Assembly (NCBI RefSeq): GCF_024508235.1
Contig: NZ_CP101943.1
Location: 682,001 to 746,000 of the forward strand
From: Halococcus qingdaonensis
Lineage (GTDB): Archaea > Halobacteriota > Halobacteria > Halobacteriales > Halococcaceae
Length of the DNA: 64,000 nucleotides
Reading direction: 5' to 3'
The notes below the pieces were generated by a model. It had not been told where the DNA came from. It searched no databases and saw nothing but the letters and a program-made list of their open reading frames with translations. How positions within the stretch are numbered: position 1 is the first letter of the stretch; each line of letters opens with the position of its first letter. Shown here piece after piece: positions 35,863 to 45,666 of the stretch. The position numbers and the translations under genes were made by a program.

Positions 35863-36225
35863 TTACGTGCGGAAGGACTCCCCGCAGCCGCACTCGCTGA
35901 CGACGTTCGGGTTTTCGACGTGGAAGCCGGCACCCTGGAGGCCGCCTTCGAAGTCGAGCTGGCTGCCGCCGATGTAGTTCATGCTCGCGGGGTCGACGAA
36001 CACGCGGAGCTCGTGGTGTTCGTACACTTCGTCGTCGGGTTCGGGTTCGGTGTCGAAGCGCATTCCGTAGGAGAGACCGGCGCAGCCACCCTGTTGGACG
36101 AACAGGCGGAGGCCGGCGATATCGGTATCCATCCCTTCGCCGTCGAGGAGGTCGAGCGCCTGCTCGGCGGCGGTTTCCGAGACCTCGATTTCGGGTGTCG
36201 CGTCGGCGGTCTCTGCCGTGCTCAT
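35863..36225 (-). CDS. A-type iron-sulphur carrier (IscA/ErpA/HesB family)
   Basis: This 120-residue protein has the three conserved cysteines in FVQQGGCAGLSYGMRFD and VVSECGCGES, the iron-sulphur binding sites of A-type carriers, and the NYIGGSQLDFEGGLQGAGF segment. It should hand assembled Fe-S clusters to target enzymes, such as complex I, whose genes lie just upstream in convergent orientation. The N-terminal 12 residues are a Thr/Ala-rich haloarchaeal extension. Confidence 0.95.
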   Translation of the reverse strand: MSTAETADATPEIEVSETAAEQALDLLDGEGMDTDIAGLRLFVQQGGCAGLSYGMRFDTEPEPDDEVYEHHELRVFVDPASMNYIGGSQLDFEGGLQGAGFHVENPNVVSECGCGESFRT

Positions 36226-36316
36226 GCGTATGGATTCGTCGCCAGGTGGTTAACGGTGACGGCGATCCCGGTGAGTAGCGGTCGCAGTGAGTGGGGTGGC
36301 GGTTGCGGTGAGCGTG

Positions 36317-37213
36317 CTACAGCACGCGCTTGCCGAGCGCGCTCGCGGCGAGTTCGGTGGCGAGCTCGGCGGTCTCGTTGTGCGAGTCCAGGATCGGGTT
36401 CACTTCGACGACTTCGAGCGAGCGCAGCGCGTCGTCGTGGTCGGCGACCAGTTCCATCGCCGAGTGGGCTTCGCGGTAGGTGACGCCGCCTCTGACGGGG
36501 GTGCCCACGCCGGGTGCGTGTGAGGGGTCGAGCCAGTCCATGTCGAGGCTCACGTGGATGCCATCGACGCCGTCGGTGGCGACCGTGAGCGCTTCCTCGG
36601 TGACGTCGACGACGCCGCGCTCGTCGATATCGGACATCGTGTAGGCGGTCACGTCGCTGTCGCGGATGCGCTCGCGTTCGGGCTCGTCGACGCTGCGCAG
36701 GCCGACGAGCGCGACGTTCTCCTCGGAGAGCGTCGGAGATGTTGCCCACGGCATATCGCTGAAATCGCCGAAACCGAGCGCGGCCGCCAGCGGCATGCCG
36801 TGGACGTTGCCCGAGGGGGTTGTCGCAGGCGTGTTGATGTCGCTGTGGGCGTCGAACCAGACCGCGCCGATTTCCGCTTCGCGGGCGGCCCCGGCGAGCG
36901 TGCCGATGGCGATCGAGTGATCGCCGCCGAGGACGAGCGGGAGTGCGCCGTCGGCGAGTGTATCGTCGACCTCGTCGGCGAGTCGCGTACAGATCCCCTC
37001 GACCTCGGGGAGATATTTGGCGTTCGTCGCCGCCCGCTCGGGGTCTCGCTCCTCGGCGTGTGGCACCGTGAGGTCGCCCCTGTCGATCGTCGAGCGGTCG
37101 ATCTCGTCGAGCGTTGCCGACAGTCCCGCGTAGCGTATCGCCGACGGACCCATGTCGACACCGCGCCGGTCGGCACCGAGATCCATCGGGACGCCGATAG
37201 TCCGGATCGTCAT
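36317..37213 (-). CDS. rocF: Arginase
   Basis: This 298-residue Mn-dependent hydrolase has [32 protein letters not shown] with [13 protein letters not shown], and [20 protein letters not shown], the metal ligands and arginine-binding residues typical of arginase (RocF) rather than agmatinase. It converts arginine to ornithine and urea. The ureohydrolase family includes formiminoglutamase, but GNVHGMPL favours arginase. It precedes the epimerase gene on the same strand with a separate promoter region. Confidence 0.9.
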   Translation of the reverse strand: MTIRTIGVPMDLGADRRGVDMGPSAIRYAGLSATLDEIDRSTIDRGDLTVPHAEERDPERAATNAKYLPEVEGICTRLADEVDDTLADGALPLVLGGDHSIAIGTLAGAAREAEIGAVWFDAHSDINTPATTPSGNVHGMPLAAALGFGDFSDMPWATSPTLSEENVALVGLRSVDEPERERIRDSDVTAYTMSDIDERGVVDVTEEALTVATDGVDGIHVSLDMDWLDPSHAPGVGTPVRGGVTYREAHSAMELVADHDDALRSLEVVEVNPILDSHNETAELATELAASALGKRVL

Positions 37214-37255
37214 GGTGGGGGCTGCGAGGGGCCGATATAAAAGTCGCTGTATCGG

Positions 37256-38173
37256 CTACTGATACTGTTCGCAGACGCGCCGGAGTCCTTCCTCGAAGTC
37301 GATCGCGGGCTCCCAACCGGTTGCCTCCGTCATCTTCGTGGTGTCGGCCATCGTGTCGTGGACGTAGGCGTGCTCGGGGATCGGGTTCTCGACGTACTCC
37401 GGTTCGATCTCTGAGTCGAGTTCGTCGGTGAGGCGTTCGACGAGCGTGTTGATGGTGTGGCTCTCGCCCGTACCGAGATTGTAGATCCCGGTGAGGCGCT
37501 CCTCGGCGGCGCGTTCGAGCCCGCGAACGATGTCGTCGACGTGGGTGAAATCGCGCGTCTGTGTGCCGTCGCCGTAGATCACCGGCGACTCGCCGTTGGC
37601 GATGTCGTCGGCGAACTGCGCGATGAGGTTGGCGAACTCGCCTTTGTGCTCTTCGGCCCCGCCGTAGCCCTGATAGACCGAGAAGAAGCGGAGGCCGGCC
37701 ATGTCCATGTCGTAGTAGTGGGCGAAGTATTCACCGTAGCGCTCGCGGGCGAGCTTCGAGGCCTCGTAGCCGGTGCGGGCTTTCACGTCCATCTCCTCGG
37801 GCGACGGTTCGGTTCGGTCGCCGTAGATCGACGAGGTCGAGGCGTAGACGACCCGTTCGCAGCCGTCGCTGCGCGCCTGCTCGACGGTGTTGACGAACCC
37901 CTCGACGTTGACCCGAGCGCCCTTCTGGGGGTCGTCCTCGTGCATCGGGCCCGACGAGAGCGCCGCGAGGTGGAAGACGACGTCGACGTCGGTCGGGAGG
38001 TCGTCGTCGAGAACGCTCGCTTCGACGTACTCCACATCTGAGTCGAGGTTCTCGGGCGTGCCGAGATAGCCGTCGTCGAGGGCGACGACGTCGTTGTCCG
38101 CCGCGAGGTGGTTCGCGAGGTTCGAGCCGATAAAGCCCGCCCCGCCGGTGACGAGTACGCGATGTCCATCCAT
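37256..38173 (-). CDS. NAD-dependent sugar-nucleotide epimerase (GalE-like SDR)
   Basis: This 305-residue extended short-chain dehydrogenase begins RVLVTGGAGFIGSNLANHLA and has the catalytic YEASK (in ARTGYEASKLARERYGEY) and VVYASTSSIYGDRTEPSPEE. It resembles haloarchaeal UDP-glucose 4-epimerases that supply sugar nucleotides for surface glycans, but the substrate is inferred. The stop is 43 bases from the arginase start, on the same strand. Confidence 0.87.
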   Translation of the reverse strand: MDGHRVLVTGGAGFIGSNLANHLAADNDVVALDDGYLGTPENLDSDVEYVEASVLDDDLPTDVDVVFHLAALSSGPMHEDDPQKGARVNVEGFVNTVEQARSDGCERVVYASTSSIYGDRTEPSPEEMDVKARTGYEASKLARERYGEYFAHYYDMDMAGLRFFSVYQGYGGAEEHKGEFANLIAQFADDIANGESPVIYGDGTQTRDFTHVDDIVRGLERAAEERLTGIYNLGTGESHTINTLVERLTDELDSEIEPEYVENPIPEHAYVHDTMADTTKMTEATGWEPAIDFEEGLRRVCEQYQ

Positions 38174-38308
38174 GCGTCAACTGCGTGTGCGGGAGGTCAA
38201 GTTTGTATCGGAAGGCGAATGCGTTCATCGCGGTGGATTCGATCGGCTCGTCCGGGCTGGGAAGCGGCAGCCGTCGGGTTTAAGGTGCGCTGTGACGAAT
38301 AACACGAT

Positions 38309-38833
38309 ATGTCATCTATCGAACTCACCGATAGCCAGAAGAAGATCCTGCAGGAACTCGTCGACCTCTATCGCGAGAGCGAGAGCGCGGTCAAGGGCGA
38401 GGCCATCGCCGACATGGTCGACCGGAACCCGGGCACCATCCGCAACCAGATGCAGAGTCTGAAAGCACTCCAGCTCGTCGAGGGCGTCCCGGGGCCGAAG
38501 GGCGGCTACAAGCCCACGGCCAACGCCTACAGCGCGCTCGACATTCAGGAGATGGACGAGCCCGAATCCGTCCCGCTCAGTCACAACGGCGATATGGTCG
38601 AGAGCGCCAACGTACAGGAGATCGAGCTCCACAGCGTCCACCACCCCGAGAAATGTCGCGCGGAGATCCACATCCAGGGCTCCGTTCGGGATTTCCACGA
38701 GGGTGATACCGTCACCGTCGGCCCGACACCGAAATCGAGCCTCGCCATCACGGGCAAGGTCGATGGCGTGGTCGACACCGACAACACGATCATCCTCGAC
38801 ACGAAGACGATGGAAGCGCCCGCCGAGAACTGA
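38309..38833 (+). CDS. Winged-helix transcriptional regulator, Rrf2-like, with C-terminal beta domain
   Basis: This 174-residue protein has an N-terminal helix-turn-helix (SQKKILQELVDLYRESESAV, IADMVDRNPGTIRNQMQSLK, LVEGVPGPKGGYKPT) and a C-terminal domain of about 90 residues (IELHSVHHPEKCRAEIHIQG, TVGPTPKSSLAITGKVDG) that looks like an all-beta ligand or dimer domain. It appears to be an archaeal family often labelled Rrf2-like, but the Fe-S cysteines of IscR are absent. Targets unknown; it is divergent from the epimerase gene. Confidence 0.75.
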   Translation: MSSIELTDSQKKILQELVDLYRESESAVKGEAIADMVDRNPGTIRNQMQSLKALQLVEGVPGPKGGYKPTANAYSALDIQEMDEPESVPLSHNGDMVESANVQEIELHSVHHPEKCRAEIHIQGSVRDFHEGDTVTVGPTPKSSLAITGKVDGVVDTDNTIILDTKTMEAPAEN

Positions 38834-38871
38834 ACCGACCGCCAAGCAACTGGCCACGGCAAAACAGTCGG

Positions 38872-39384
38872 ATGACGACCGAGGACGACGCCCGTCGGGT
38901 GGTCGACACCGAACTCGATCGACTGCACGAGCGCTTCGGTGCGTTCGACGTCACAGAGACGGCCGTCGAGAACGATCCCGGTTTCTACGAGCATGGTCTC
39001 GATCACGTCCGGCGAACGGGGATGCTCGCCGATGCTGGAGCACTCGTCCGTGATCGACGGGATCGAACACTGCTCGTTCGCCATCCTGCTGCACCCGAGA
39101 CGTGGACGACACCGGGCGGTGGGTACGAAGCAGGAGACGGTTCGCTCGTAGCGACGGCGATCCGCGAAGTTCGAGAGGAAACCGCCGTTCGCTGTACGAT
39201 AATGGACATCCGCTCGGCACGGATCAAGACCATCGAACACCGCGACGAGCAGCGGTCCTATCAGATGCTCACGGTGGCGTTCGTCGCCCGCGGTGAGGGC
39301 TTGGCATCCGCCGCAGGGGACGAAGAAATTCTCGAAGCACAGTGGTTCGCCGACCCGCCGGATGAATTCGGGAACAACGATTAA
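38872..39384 (+). CDS. Nudix hydrolase
   Basis: This 170-residue protein has a near-canonical Nudix box (GGGYEAGDGSLVATAIREVR followed by EETAV): the Arg-Glu and paired Glu of the metal site are present, although the final Gly is replaced by Ala. It should cleave nucleoside-diphosphate-linked compounds; the substrate is unknown. The N-terminal 45 residues form a helical extension. The hydrolase gene follows 24 bases downstream on the same strand. Confidence 0.85.
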   Translation: MTTEDDARRVVDTELDRLHERFGAFDVTETAVENDPGFYEHGLDHVRRTGMLADAGALVRDRRDRTLLVRHPAAPETWTTPGGGYEAGDGSLVATAIREVREETAVRCTIMDIRSARIKTIEHRDEQRSYQMLTVAFVARGEGLASAAGDEEILEAQWFADPPDEFGNND

Positions 39385-39408
39385 CTGTTGCTCGTACGAC
39401 GTGAGATC

Positions 39409-40365
39409 ATGCAGAGCCCGCTCGCCACTCTCGTCGATCGTCTTTCCACGGGGCGTCGCACTGACGAACAGATCGACGCCGTCGAACGGACGATGCTCGA
39501 CGTGGCACGCGAAATCCGGAAGACTCCATACACCATCGACTGCCGCGACGGGCGAGTGCTCGGCTACGCCGACTGTGGCGACCCGGCCGGTGATCCGGTG
39601 ATCGTCTGCCACGGCTTCCCGAACTCACGGGTGTTCGGCGCGCTGTTCGATCGGATCGGCCGCGAGCGCGGGCTGCGGATCATCACTCCCGAGCGTCCCG
39701 GTCTCGGGCTCTCGGATCCACTGCCCGAGCGAACGGTCGCCGACTGGCCCGCCGACGTGGCCGATCTCGCCGATACCCTTGGACTCGATTCGTTCCCAGT
39801 GCTGGGTGTCTCCGGCGGTGCTCCCTACGCGGCCGCCTGCGCGGCGACACTCCCACGCGTCGATCGTGCGGCCATCGTCTGTGGGCTCGCACCGCTCGAA
39901 TCGGTCGGTTTCGGCGATCGCCTTCCCTTTCTGCTGGCCGAACACGCCCGACCGCTGGCGACGCTCTCGCTGTGGGCCGATGGCCGAGCAGCCCGACGCG
40001 ATCCCGAGGAGTACCTCGCCGCACAGGCAGACGAGACCGCCGACGTGGACGGCGAGCGCTGGCGCGGCGAGATGGGACGGGTGTTGCTCGAAAGCGGTCT
40101 GGAAGCGACGGCACACAATGGCTCCGGCCCGCTCGTCACCGATCTCGCTGTACCCGCTCGCGACTGGGGGTTCGATCCCGGAGCGATCGACGTGCCGACC
40201 TCGCTGTGGTACGGCAAGGCCGACCGGATCGTTTCGCTGTCGATGGCTATCCACTACACCGAATCGATCCCGACCGCCGAGGCTCACATCTACCCCGAGC
40301 AGGGCCATCTCTCGACCATCGACGAAAACGAGGAACGGATCTTCGACGCGCTCGCTGGCGATTAG
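39409..40365 (+). CDS. Alpha/beta hydrolase
   Basis: This 318-residue alpha/beta-hydrolase has VIVCHGFPNSRVFGALFDRI (oxyanion segment HGFPNS), the nucleophile elbow GVSGGAPYAAA (G-x-S-x-G), an acid in WYGKADRIVS and the catalytic His in YPEQGHLSTI. The substrate is unknown; the layout suits esterases or C-C hydrolases. ATG 39409 gives the family-like start. Its stop overlaps the 3' end of the epimerase gene mce by four bases, tail to tail. Confidence 0.85.
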   Translation: MQSPLATLVDRLSTGRRTDEQIDAVERTMLDVAREIRKTPYTIDCRDGRVLGYADCGDPAGDPVIVCHGFPNSRVFGALFDRIGRERGLRIITPERPGLGLSDPLPERTVADWPADVADLADTLGLDSFPVLGVSGGAPYAAACAATLPRVDRAAIVCGLAPLESVGFGDRLPFLLAEHARPLATLSLWADGRAARRDPEEYLAAQADETADVDGERWRGEMGRVLLESGLEATAHNGSGPLVTDLAVPARDWGFDPGAIDVPTSLWYGKADRIVSLSMAIHYTESIPTAEAHIYPEQGHLSTIDENEERIFDALAGD

Positions 40366-40745
40366 TGTTCGACCATCTCGACGAGTATACCACCAGTCGA
40401 CTTCGGATGGAGGAAGGCGACGTCGTGACCCCACGCGCCCGGTCGTGGCTCCTCGTCGATGAGTTCGACGCCTCGGTCGTCCATCCGGTCGAGCGCCTCT
40501 GCGATGTCGTCGGTCGCGAGCGCGAAGTGGTGGATGCCCGGTCCGTTCCGGTCGAGATAGCGCGCGATGGTACCCTCCTCGCGGGGTTCGAGCAACTCGA
40601 AGTAGCTCTCGCCGCAGTCGAGAAAGCGAACGGCCATCCCGTCGAAGCGCTCCTCGTGGACGACCGGCGTGTCGAACAGGTCGGCGTACAGTTCGGCGAG
40701 CCCGTCGGCGTCGTCGGTGGCGATGCCGGCGTGATCGAAGTTCAC
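40362..40745 (-). CDS. mce: Methylmalonyl-CoA epimerase
   Basis: This 127-residue VOC-fold protein has [40 protein letters not shown] with [13 protein letters not shown], and [15 protein letters not shown], the family signature with metal-binding His and Glu residues. It interconverts (R)- and (S)-methylmalonyl-CoA. Its start overlaps the stop of the mutase gene by four bases, so both steps of the propionyl-CoA to succinyl-CoA route are on one message. Confidence 0.95.
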   Translation of the reverse strand: MNFDHAGIATDDADGLAELYADLFDTPVVHEERFDGMAVRFLDCGESYFELLEPREEGTIARYLDRNGPGIHHFALATDDIAEALDRMDDRGVELIDEEPRPGAWGHDVAFLHPKSTGGILVEMVEH

Positions 40746-42424
40746 AGCGCGGCCCCGCCTTGGTGCTCGCCGAAGACATCGCGCATCGCGTCGGCGATCT
40801 CGCCGGTCGTGGCCTCGGCTTTCACCGCGTCGACGATGTACGGCATCAGGTTGTCGTCGCCCTCGGCCGCGTCGTGCAGCGCCGCGAGCGCGTCCTCGAC
40901 CGGTCCGTCGTCGCGCTCGTCCTTGACGTCCTGGAGGCGCTCGCGCTGGCGCTGCTGGTCTTCTTCCGTGACTTCCTCGATATCGACTTCCGGCTCCTCG
41001 TCGACCTCGTACTCGTTGACGCCGACGATGACGCGCTCACCCTCGTCGATCTCGCGCTGGCGCTCGAAGGCGACGTCCTGGACCTCGCGCTGGACCCACT
41101 GATCCTCGATCGCCTGGAGCATCCCGCCCCGATCGTCGACCGAATCGAGGATGTCGAACGCTTCCTGTTCCAGCTCGTCGGTGAGGTTCTCGACGTAGTA
41201 GCTGCCCGCGAGCGGGTCGATCGTGTCGGCCGCGCCCGACTCGTGCGCGAGGATCTGCTGGGTGCGCAGCGCCGTGCGGACGCTCTCCTCGGTGGGGAGG
41301 GCGAGTGCCTCGTCCTTCCCGTTCGTGTGGAGGCTCTGGGTGCCGCCGAGAACGCCGGCGAGCGCCTGGTAGGCGACCCTGACGATGTTGTTGTCGATCT
41401 GCTGGGCGGTCAGCGTCGAGCCAGCAGTTTGTGTATGGAACTTGAGCTTCTTCGAGTCCGGATCGTCGGCGTCGAAGCGCTCGTCCATGATCTTCGCCCA
41501 CATCCGGCGGGCAGCTCGGAACTTGGCGGCCTCCTCGAAGATGTTGTTGTACGAGGCGAAGAAAAAGGAGAGCTGCGGGGCGAACTCGTCGACCGCGAGG
41601 CCGGCATCGAGCGCGCGCTCGACGTACTCGATGCCGTCGCCGAGCGTGAAGGCGATCTCCTGGGCCGCCGACGCGCCGGCTTCGCGGATGTGATAGCCCG
41701 AGATCGAGATCGTGTTGAAGTTCGGCACCTCCGCCGCACAGAACTCGAAGATGTCGGTGATAATTCGCATCGAAGGCTCTGGCGGGTAGATGTAGGTGTT
41801 GCGCGCGACGTACTCCTTCAGCACGTCGTTCTGGATCGTCCCCCTGAGATTCTCGCGATCGACGCCCTGGCGGTCGCCGACGGCGATGTACATCGCCAGC
41901 AGGATCGACGCCGGCGCGTTGATCGTCATGCTCGTCGAGACGTCGTCGAGCGAGATGCCATCGAAGACCGTCTCCATGTCGTGGATCGAGTCGATCGCGA
42001 CGCCCGACTTCCCGACCTCGCCGGCAGCCATCCCGTCGTCGGAGTCGTAGCCCATCTGTGTGGGGAGATCGAACGCCATCGAGAGCCCCGTCTGGCCCTC
42101 GTCGATGAGATAGCGGTAGCGCTCGTTGGTCTCCTCTGCGGTGCCCATGCCCGCGTACTGGCGCATCGTCCAGAGGCGACCGCGGTACATCGTCGGATAC
42201 ACCCCCCGGGTATAGGGCTCCTCGCCGGGAAAGCCGAACTCGTCGTCGTACTCGCGCTCGCCGACGTCGTCGGGCGTGTAGAGGCGGTCGACTTCGTGGC
42301 CGTCGGTGTCGGTAGTAAAGCTCTCCTTGCGTTCGCCGAAGCGATCGAGCGTCGGCCCGAGGGTGTCGTCCTCCCATTCCTCCTTCGCCGAGCGGATGTC
42401 GGCGAGATCGTCAGCATCGAACAT
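40742..42424 (-). CDS. mcmA1: Methylmalonyl-CoA mutase, catalytic large chain (N-terminal domain)
   Basis: This 560-residue protein forms the substrate-binding barrel of methylmalonyl-CoA mutase: [60 protein letters not shown] and [20 protein letters not shown]. It lacks the cobalamin-binding C-terminal domain, which archaea encode as a separate small subunit; that gene is not in this window. The mutase rearranges (R)-methylmalonyl-CoA to succinyl-CoA using adenosylcobalamin. The length is normal for split archaeal mutases. Confidence 0.96.
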   Translation of the reverse strand: MFDADDLADIRSAKEEWEDDTLGPTLDRFGERKESFTTDTDGHEVDRLYTPDDVGEREYDDEFGFPGEEPYTRGVYPTMYRGRLWTMRQYAGMGTAEETNERYRYLIDEGQTGLSMAFDLPTQMGYDSDDGMAAGEVGKSGVAIDSIHDMETVFDGISLDDVSTSMTINAPASILLAMYIAVGDRQGVDRENLRGTIQNDVLKEYVARNTYIYPPEPSMRIITDIFEFCAAEVPNFNTISISGYHIREAGASAAQEIAFTLGDGIEYVERALDAGLAVDEFAPQLSFFFASYNNIFEEAAKFRAARRMWAKIMDERFDADDPDSKKLKFHTQTAGSTLTAQQIDNNIVRVAYQALAGVLGGTQSLHTNGKDEALALPTEESVRTALRTQQILAHESGAADTIDPLAGSYYVENLTDELEQEAFDILDSVDDRGGMLQAIEDQWVQREVQDVAFERQREIDEGERVIVGVNEYEVDEEPEVDIEEVTEEDQQRQRERLQDVKDERDDGPVEDALAALHDAAEGDDNLMPYIVDAVKAEATTGEIADAMRDVFGEHQGGAAL

Positions 42425-42463
42425 GACTTCGCTGCGCGTCGAACGCCCTTAACCTTTGACGGC

Positions 42464-43042
42464 CTACCCCGTGTCGTACTTGTAGGTCGCGTTCTCGCTG
42501 TCGATACCGAAGTTCTCGGGCGTTTCCTCGGGTTCACCGTCGCCTTCCCCCACGGAGCTGGCGTGTTTGAACCGTTCACGCAGGGTTTCGGGCATCGAGA
42601 ACGCGTCGGTGGCGAGCGCGAGCGGGACGGCGTCGGGGACGCTGCCGTCGCGTTTCTCGTCGAGTCGCGTTTCGAGCTTCGCGGGGAGTTCCTCGCGGTC
42701 GATCCGGTCGAAGCCGAACCGATCGAGATAGCGGGGCTGATCGGTGAGCGAATAGACCGTGTCGAACCCCTCGTCGCTCGCGCGGTCGACGAGGCGCTCG
42801 ATGACGTGTGCACCGACGCCCTGGCCGCGCCAGCCCTCAAGGACGCCGATCCCGGTGAGTTCGCAGACGCGTTCGTCGGCACGATGGATGCGTATCCGAC
42901 CGAAGCCGACCTTCTCGTTCCCGGATTCGTCGATGGCGATGACGTAATCGCGCGAGCGGAAGGCGGCGGCGTCGAGACTCATCGCCTCGATATGGTCCAG
43001 AAGCCAGACCTCCTCACGGTTTCTCGCGTTCCGGACGTACAT
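42464..43042 (-). CDS. GNAT-family N-acetyltransferase
   Basis: This 192-residue protein shows the acetyl-CoA binding loop in LTGIGVLEGWRGQGVGAHVI (Q/R-x-x-G-x-G/A form), typical of GNAT enzymes, followed by YSLTDQPRYLDRFGFDRI. The acceptor is unknown; the pattern resembles ArgA/GNAT relatives. A 50-residue acidic tail is extra. It lies upstream of the mutase gene on the same strand, 40 bases away, and might be co-transcribed; protein acetylation of CoA-linked enzymes is a possibility but only inference. Confidence 0.8.
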   Translation of the reverse strand: MYVRNARNREEVWLLDHIEAMSLDAAAFRSRDYVIAIDESGNEKVGFGRIRIHRADERVCELTGIGVLEGWRGQGVGAHVIERLVDRASDEGFDTVYSLTDQPRYLDRFGFDRIDREELPAKLETRLDEKRDGSVPDAVPLALATDAFSMPETLRERFKHASSVGEGDGEPEETPENFGIDSENATYKYDTG

Positions 43043-43171
43043 ACGGGCGATAGCCGCGGCGGATACAAAAAGGGTCGCTTAGGAAGAGAATCGGATGGTG
43101 TACGGGATCTCCGATTTCGAGAAACAGGGCGCAAAGATTCTTGTGGAATCCGCAGAAATAGCCACACCACG

Positions 43172-45178
43172 ATGACAGCCGCTCCCGGCACCGACGAGAT
43201 CGTCCACGAACCGTCCGAGGAGTTCGTCGAATCGACGAACGTCCGGGCGTTCATGCAGGAGTACGACATCGACGACTACGACGAGCTGATCGCGCGGACC
43301 TGCAACGAGGTCGACGGCGTCGAGCAGTCGGGCATCGACTGGTTCTGGGACGAACTCGTCGACTACCTCGACATCGAGTTCGACGAGGACTACGACCGCG
43401 TCCGCGACGATTCCGACGGGCCACAGTTCTCGGAGTGGTATCCCGGCGGGAAAATAAACGTCGCCCACAACACGCTCGACCGGTACGCCGAGGGTGATAC
43501 GCGCGAGAAGACGGCGTGCCTCTGGGAGGGCGAACCGGGTGAGGTCCGCGAGATCAGTTTCGGCGAGTTGCACGCACAGGCGAATCGCGTCGCGAACGCC
43601 CTGGAGGAGCGCGGCATCGAGACCGGCGACACCGTCGGGCTGTACATGCCGATGGTACCCGAGGTGATCGCGATCCTGTACGGCTGTTTCAAGGTCGGTG
43701 CGATCGCCGTCCCGATCTTCTCGGGCTTCGGCGTCGACGCGACCGCCACACGGATCGCGGACGCCGAACCCACGGTGTTGTTCACCGGCGATGGGTTCTA
43801 TCGTCGCGGTAGCGAGGTCCATCTGAAGGAGGCGGCCGACGACGCCATCGACGCGGCGGGCCACGTCGAGCACACCGTCGTCTTCGATCGACTCGGACGC
43901 ATGCCGGATGACAGCGGGGAAGCGCCGTGGGACGACGCGCGCGACGAGACGTGGGACGAAGCGGTCGCGAGTCAGTCCGCCGAGTACGACACCAAGGAAC
44001 TCGACGCCTCACAGGAGTCGATACTGCTCTACTCCTCGGGAACGACGGGGACCCCGAAGGGGATCGTCCACACGCACGCGGGCATCCTCATGCAGTGCGC
44101 GAAGGAGATCCACTTCGGCTTCGACCAGCAGGACGATGACCGCTTCTTCTGGGTGTCGGATATCGGCTGGATGATGGGGCCGTGGACGCTGATCGGCAAC
44201 CACGCCTTCGGCGGGACGGTGGTGATGTACGAGGGCGCACCCGATCACCCCGAACCCGATCGGTTCTGGCGGATGATCGACGACCACGACGTCACGCAGT
44301 TCGGCATCTCGCCGACGGCCATCCGCGCGCTGCGCAAGCAGGGCGACGACTGGATCGACGGGCACGATCTCTCCAGTCTCAGACTGCTCGGCTCGACCGG
44401 CGAGCCCTGGGATCCCGAATCCTGGAACTGGTTCTACGAGAACGTCGGCAACGGCGAGACGCCGATCATCAACATCTCCGGCGGCACGGAGATCTGTGGC
44501 TGTTTCTTGATGCCGATGCCGATTCAGCCGCTCAAACCCTGTACGCTCGGCGGGCCCGGGATCGGCATGAACATCGACATCGTGAACGAGGAAGGCGAGA
44601 GCGTCGCCGACGAAAACGAACGCGGCTATCTCGTCGCGCGTGATTCGTGTCCCTCGATGACGAAATCGCTCTGGAGCGGCGACGACCGCTATCTCGACGA
44701 ATACTGGTCGACCTTCGAGGATCCACCGCTCTGGAACCACGGCGACTGGGCCCAGAAGGACGAGGACGGGCTCTGGTTCCTCCACGGCCGCGCCGACGAC
44801 GCGCTCAACGTCGCCGGCCGGAAAGTCGGGCCCGCCGAGGTCGAGGCCGCCGTCATCGACCACGACGACGCCAATCAGGCCGCCGCGGTCGGCGTCCCCG
44901 ACGACACGACCGGGACGGCGGTGGTCGCCTACGTCGTTCTCGAAGATCATGCGGAGCCGTCGGACGGACTGCGCGAGGAACTGCGCGAGCAGGTCGGCGC
45001 GGAGCTCGGCAAGCCGTTCAAACCCCGCGAGGTGCTGTTCGTCGACGAGTTCCCGAAGACCCAGTCGGGGAAGATCATCCGCCGCGCCATCGCGTCGGTC
45101 TACCGGGGCGAGGAGCTCGGCGATATGGACTCCATCGAGAACCCCGACGCGCTTGACGCCGTCGAGCAGGCACAGTAG
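43172..45178 (+). CDS. AMP-forming acyl-CoA synthetase (acetyl/propionyl-CoA synthetase-like)
   Basis: This 668-residue adenylate-forming enzyme has the P-loop-like LLYSSGTTGTPKGIVHTHAG, the A5 region INISGGTEICGCFL, the hinge WFLHGRADDALNVAGRKVGP and the catalytic lysine in PKTQSGKIIRRA. Its N-terminus (SEWYPGGKINVAHNTLDRYA) is of the acetyl-CoA synthetase type, but the classical WWQTE motif that limits the pocket to acetate is replaced by SGGTEICG, so propionate or another small acid is possible. The neighbouring methylmalonyl-CoA genes fit propionate use. ATG 43172 is chosen; the same open frame continues upstream antisense to other genes. Confidence 0.9.
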   Translation: MTAAPGTDEIVHEPSEEFVESTNVRAFMQEYDIDDYDELIARTCNEVDGVEQSGIDWFWDELVDYLDIEFDEDYDRVRDDSDGPQFSEWYPGGKINVAHNTLDRYAEGDTREKTACLWEGEPGEVREISFGELHAQANRVANALEERGIETGDTVGLYMPMVPEVIAILYGCFKVGAIAVPIFSGFGVDATATRIADAEPTVLFTGDGFYRRGSEVHLKEAADDAIDAAGHVEHTVVFDRLGRMPDDSGEAPWDDARDETWDEAVASQSAEYDTKELDASQESILLYSSGTTGTPKGIVHTHAGILMQCAKEIHFGFDQQDDDRFFWVSDIGWMMGPWTLIGNHAFGGTVVMYEGAPDHPEPDRFWRMIDDHDVTQFGISPTAIRALRKQGDDWIDGHDLSSLRLLGSTGEPWDPESWNWFYENVGNGETPIINISGGTEICGCFLMPMPIQPLKPCTLGGPGIGMNIDIVNEEGESVADENERGYLVARDSCPSMTKSLWSGDDRYLDEYWSTFEDPPLWNHGDWAQKDEDGLWFLHGRADDALNVAGRKVGPAEVEAAVIDHDDANQAAAVGVPDDTTGTAVVAYVVLEDHAEPSDGLREELREQVGAELGKPFKPREVLFVDEFPKTQSGKIIRRAIASVYRGEELGDMDSIENPDALDAVEQAQ

Positions 45179-45240
45179 CAGCCCATTGCGATCTGCCGTG
45201 GCGCGGAAAGCCTGATACCATCGCTCGCGCAATCGCACTC

Positions 45241-45666
45241 ATGAGCACGCGCCCATGGGAGGATCGCATCGTCGGCGACCGGATGACCGTCGATCAAGAG
45301 TTCACCGATACGGTCGAGAGTTCACAGTTCAGCCGCCAGCAATGGGGCCTCATCATGACGGCCGTCGAGTTCGATATCGAAAATCCGAGCGACGAGTCGG
45401 CCGCACTCGTCGCCGACACGGAGAAACTCCCGCACGTGATGGACGAGCTCGACGACATCGATGCGCGGAACCCGATGGCCGCGAGCGACGATTCGGGCGG
45501 TGGCATTCTCGACTCGCTCGGCGGACTGTTCGGCGGCGGTGACGACGATCACGACGAACAGCTCGCGGCGGCCGAGCGTCTCGCCGATCGCTATGCCGAG
45601 CAGTTACAGACCCATCTCGAAGAACAGGGCAAATGGGACGAGATCCGCGCTGCCGCGCGCGACTAG
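45241..45666 (+). CDS. Hypothetical acidic protein (DUF5799-like)
   Basis: This 141-residue protein starts MSTRPWEDRIVGDRMTVDQE and has a Gly-rich linker GGGILDSLGGLFGGGDDDHD between two helical parts, with an acidic, haloarchaeal composition. I believe it belongs to DUF5799, a haloarchaeal family of unknown function, but could not check. Its stop shares the bases CTAG with the stop of the next gene on the opposite strand. Confidence 0.65.
   Translation: MSTRPWEDRIVGDRMTVDQEFTDTVESSQFSRQQWGLIMTAVEFDIENPSDESAALVADTEKLPHVMDELDDIDARNPMAASDDSGGGILDSLGGLFGGGDDDHDEQLAAAERLADRYAEQLQTHLEEQGKWDEIRAAARD

Noticed and set aside
40760-43171. Upstream extension of the acyl-CoA synthetase frame to 1472 codons
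   Set aside because: The extra 800 codons are the antisense of the epimerase, mutase and GNAT genes; the enzyme's conserved N-terminus begins at ATG 43172.
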